From positions 1-6,046 of the forward strand of contig CAMLDI010000084.1 of assembly GCA_946478845.1 (NCBI GenBank): DNA of 6,046 bases, written 5' to 3'. Below the pieces are notes generated by a model. That model was not told where the DNA came from. It made no database searches and saw only the letters and a program-made list of their open reading frames with translations. The stretch comes from an uncultured Paenibacillaceae bacterium (GTDB lineage Bacteria > Bacillota > Bacilli > Aneurinibacillales > Aneurinibacillaceae). The translations under genes were made by a program, and so were the position numbers. Shown here in pieces: positions 4,308-6,046 of the stretch (position 1 is its first letter; each line of letters begins with the position of its first letter).

Positions 4308-5987
4308 TTATTTAATTAATCCTTCATTCAACGTTTTACCCATTACTTGAGCCATTTCTTCCCTGGTAATATTTTTTGTAGGTTTGAATTGATAGGTTCC
4401 GTTCTGTTGCTTATATCCATTGATAATGCCATTCTGACTCAAATTTAAGATAGCTTGATAGGACCAATAGTTTGGGTTGTTTTCATCATTTGATACATCT
4501 GTAAAGGGTGATGTTTTTGGTTTAGAGACATCTTGTAATTTTAAAAGATTATCTAACATTTTTGCAATTTCTTGTCTAGTAATTGGAGCTTCTGGTTTAA
4601 ATGTTCCATCTGGGTAACCACTAACAAGCTGATTTTCATAAGCAATACGAATATTATTTAAAGCCCAATGACCATTAACATCTGAAAATGCGATTGGTTT
4701 TGTAGGAGATTTTTTTTCTAGTCCCATTGCTCTTACCATAATCGTAGCAGCCTGAGCTCTGGTTAATTTTCCCTGAGGTTCAAATTTCCCATCTGGGTTG
4801 CCTTGCATCCAACCTTTAACATTCACTGCATAAATAGAATCTTTAGCCCAGTAATCCCATGATTCTATTGTTTCAGGTATATCGCTAAATTTTTCAGCTT
4901 TTAACCAGTTGTTATAATAATCCCACATTGAAGTTTGCTCTTGAATAAAACTCCAGCTTGCTGCTCCCCGTAAGTCATATTTACGAACAAGAGATAACTT
5001 TTTCTTGATAGATTGCTCATCATCAAACCAGATTTTATATTCACCCGCCGTAAATGTGTTCTTAGAATCAATCTTATATGCAGTATCCTTACTTAATGTA
5101 AAAGTAGCTTCAGGAGTTTGTGTTGTATTATTAAAAGTAGGTTTAAGGTTAAAGGTTTTTAAAATTCCTTGATCAGAAGGATCTCCAAAAATTTTCCAAT
5201 GAGGAATGGTTATAATAGCCTGATCTGTACTTCTCCATAATTTTCCGTACAGAGGAATACCAAGAAGAATTTTCTTTTTTGGAACCTGTGAAAGAGCATA
5301 TTTAATTGAATTTTCCACGAATGATAAACGTGCCACAGTCCCTTGTTTTGTATTGCCAAATTCATCATAAGTCATAATCACAATATAATCATTTGGCCCA
5401 TCTAATGCTTCTGCAATTTTTTTATAATCATATGTTTTTTGCCATCCTGTAGGAATTCCAGTCGGAACTGCTGCCACAGCAACAGATACTTGCTTTTCTC
5501 TTGGAATGGCATTTCTTATTTCCTTAACAAAGTTCGTGAAGTTCTCTCTATATTTAGAATCTATTTTTTCTAAGTCTATGTTAATGCCATCTAAATGAAA
5601 CCTATCAATATCATTGGCTAATTGATTTACTAATTCTTCCCGGTTGTCTAATGTTATATAATCCTCACTTTGCAGAAAAGGCACGACACGAATATTTCTT
5701 TCGGGCTGGTGCATCTGTTGAATAAAATCCTCTCTAATCGCTACATTATTCAGTTTTCCGTCCTTATCTATTTTAAAATAATTTGGAGAAACCACATCTA
5801 GTGAACTCTTTTTCCCATCTCCAGACATATAATCAATATATAACTGGTAATTATCCGGATTGTTCATACTAATATAAGAAATATTCTCCCGATCCACACC
5901 TGCTGCATAAACGGCGTTAAACTGTAAGGGTGACAATAACGTGCCAACTAAAAGAGCTAAGCCCCCGATTCTCCCCCATTTTCTCAT
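4308..5987 (-). CDS. Secreted S-layer-anchored GH18 glycoside hydrolase (three SLH domains)
   Basis: A 559-residue secreted enzyme. A Sec signal peptide spans about 1-28 (basic MRKWGR, hydrophobic core, VYA cleavage site). A GH18 TIM barrel covers about 35-362. Its catalytic motif is DGINIDLE (133-140), with Glu140 the predicted proton donor and Asp138 the assisting Asp. VIMTYDEFG (203-211), GIPLYGKLW (243-251) and the barrel's last strands (IWFDDEQSIKKKL and RGAASWSF) also fit. Asn136 in place of the usual middle Asp is common in the YaaH/SleL-like, cell-wall-directed branch, so peptidoglycan or another beta-GlcNAc polymer is a likelier substrate than crystalline chitin (inference). Three SLH domains follow (about 369-422, 434-483, 495-552), with FSDI, FSDV and FTDV starts and LTRAQ, ITRQE and ITREE motifs; they bind pyruvylated secondary wall polymer. 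The start is supported by GAGGGAG 9 bases upstream. The gene appears monocistronic. Confidence 0.9.
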   Translation of the reverse strand: MRKWGRIGGLALLVGTLLSPLQFNAVYAAGVDRENISYISMNNPDNYQLYIDYMSGDGKKSSLDVVSPNYFKIDKDGKLNNVAIREDFIQQMHQPERNIRVVPFLQSEDYITLDNREELVNQLANDIDRFHLDGINIDLEKIDSKYRENFTNFVKEIRNAIPREKQVSVAVAAVPTGIPTGWQKTYDYKKIAEALDGPNDYIVIMTYDEFGNTKQGTVARLSFVENSIKYALSQVPKKKILLGIPLYGKLWRSTDQAIITIPHWKIFGDPSDQGILKTFNLKPTFNNTTQTPEATFTLSKDTAYKIDSKNTFTAGEYKIWFDDEQSIKKKLSLVRKYDLRGAASWSFIQEQTSMWDYYNNWLKAEKFSDIPETIESWDYWAKDSIYAVNVKGWMQGNPDGKFEPQGKLTRAQAATIMVRAMGLEKKSPTKPIAFSDVNGHWALNNIRIAYENQLVSGYPDGTFKPEAPITRQEIAKMLDNLLKLQDVSKPKTSPFTDVSNDENNPNYWSYQAILNLSQNGIINGYKQQNGTYQFKPTKNITREEMAQVMGKTLNEGLIK

Positions 5988-5996
5988 CCTATCATT

Positions 5997-6035
5997 CTCC
6001 CTCTATGAATTTTTTATCTGCATTCTATCATTATA
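5997..6035 (-). promoter_or_regulatory. -10 element and ribosome binding site of the GH18-SLH gene
   Basis: A perfect TATAAT lies at 6035-6030 on the minus strand. Its -35, at 17 bases spacing, would fall beyond the right edge, so the promoter cannot be completed here. GAGGGAG at 6003-5997 is 9 bases before the ATG at 5987 and is a strong ribosome binding site. The implied 5' leader is short (about 35 bases), leaving no room for a riboswitch. Confidence 0.55.
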
Positions 6036-6046
6036 CTCTATCTATT

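Overview
The window looks like chromosomal DNA of a spore-former-type Gram-positive bacterium (Bacillales, possibly Bacillaceae or Paenibacillaceae; genus not resolved). The reasons are moderate-to-low GC, strong GGAGG-type ribosome binding sites, Rho-independent terminators, a DUF817 (YoaT-like) membrane protein and a secreted GH18 enzyme carrying S-layer homology domains. Every intact gene lies on the minus strand, so the text order below runs from right to left.

Right part (about 4260-6046): a promoter entering from the right edge, then a 559-residue secreted GH18 glycosidase with three SLH domains, closed by a good Rho-independent terminator. Middle (about 2520-4165): a two-gene operon of a DUF817 polytopic membrane protein and a membrane-anchored alpha/beta-hydrolase, 16 bp apart, ending in a GC-rich hairpin. 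Between this operon and the next (2298-2522, plus strand) lies a decayed C-terminal fragment of a Uma2-family nuclease gene, the only plus-strand coding remnant.

Left part (1-2272): the main item of interest, a compact graspetide (omega-ester peptide, RiPP) biosynthetic operon. A sigma-A-like promoter drives a 71-residue precursor with three regularly spaced TTxxxxEE core repeats of the plesiocin type (13-residue period). This is followed by a hairpin plus U-tract attenuator and then an ATP-grasp ligase. The ligase overlaps by 4 bp (ATGA) a membrane M50-family metalloprotease with an HEVGH motif and a PqqD-like N-terminal region; that gene runs off the left edge. The likely logic is: abundant precursor, attenuated expression of the enzyme, ATP-grasp formation of Thr-Glu side-chain esters, then processing, export or immunity involving the M50 protein. 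The ester chemistry follows from family knowledge; the M50 role is inference. The rest of the cluster (transporter, further processing enzymes) would lie beyond position 1.
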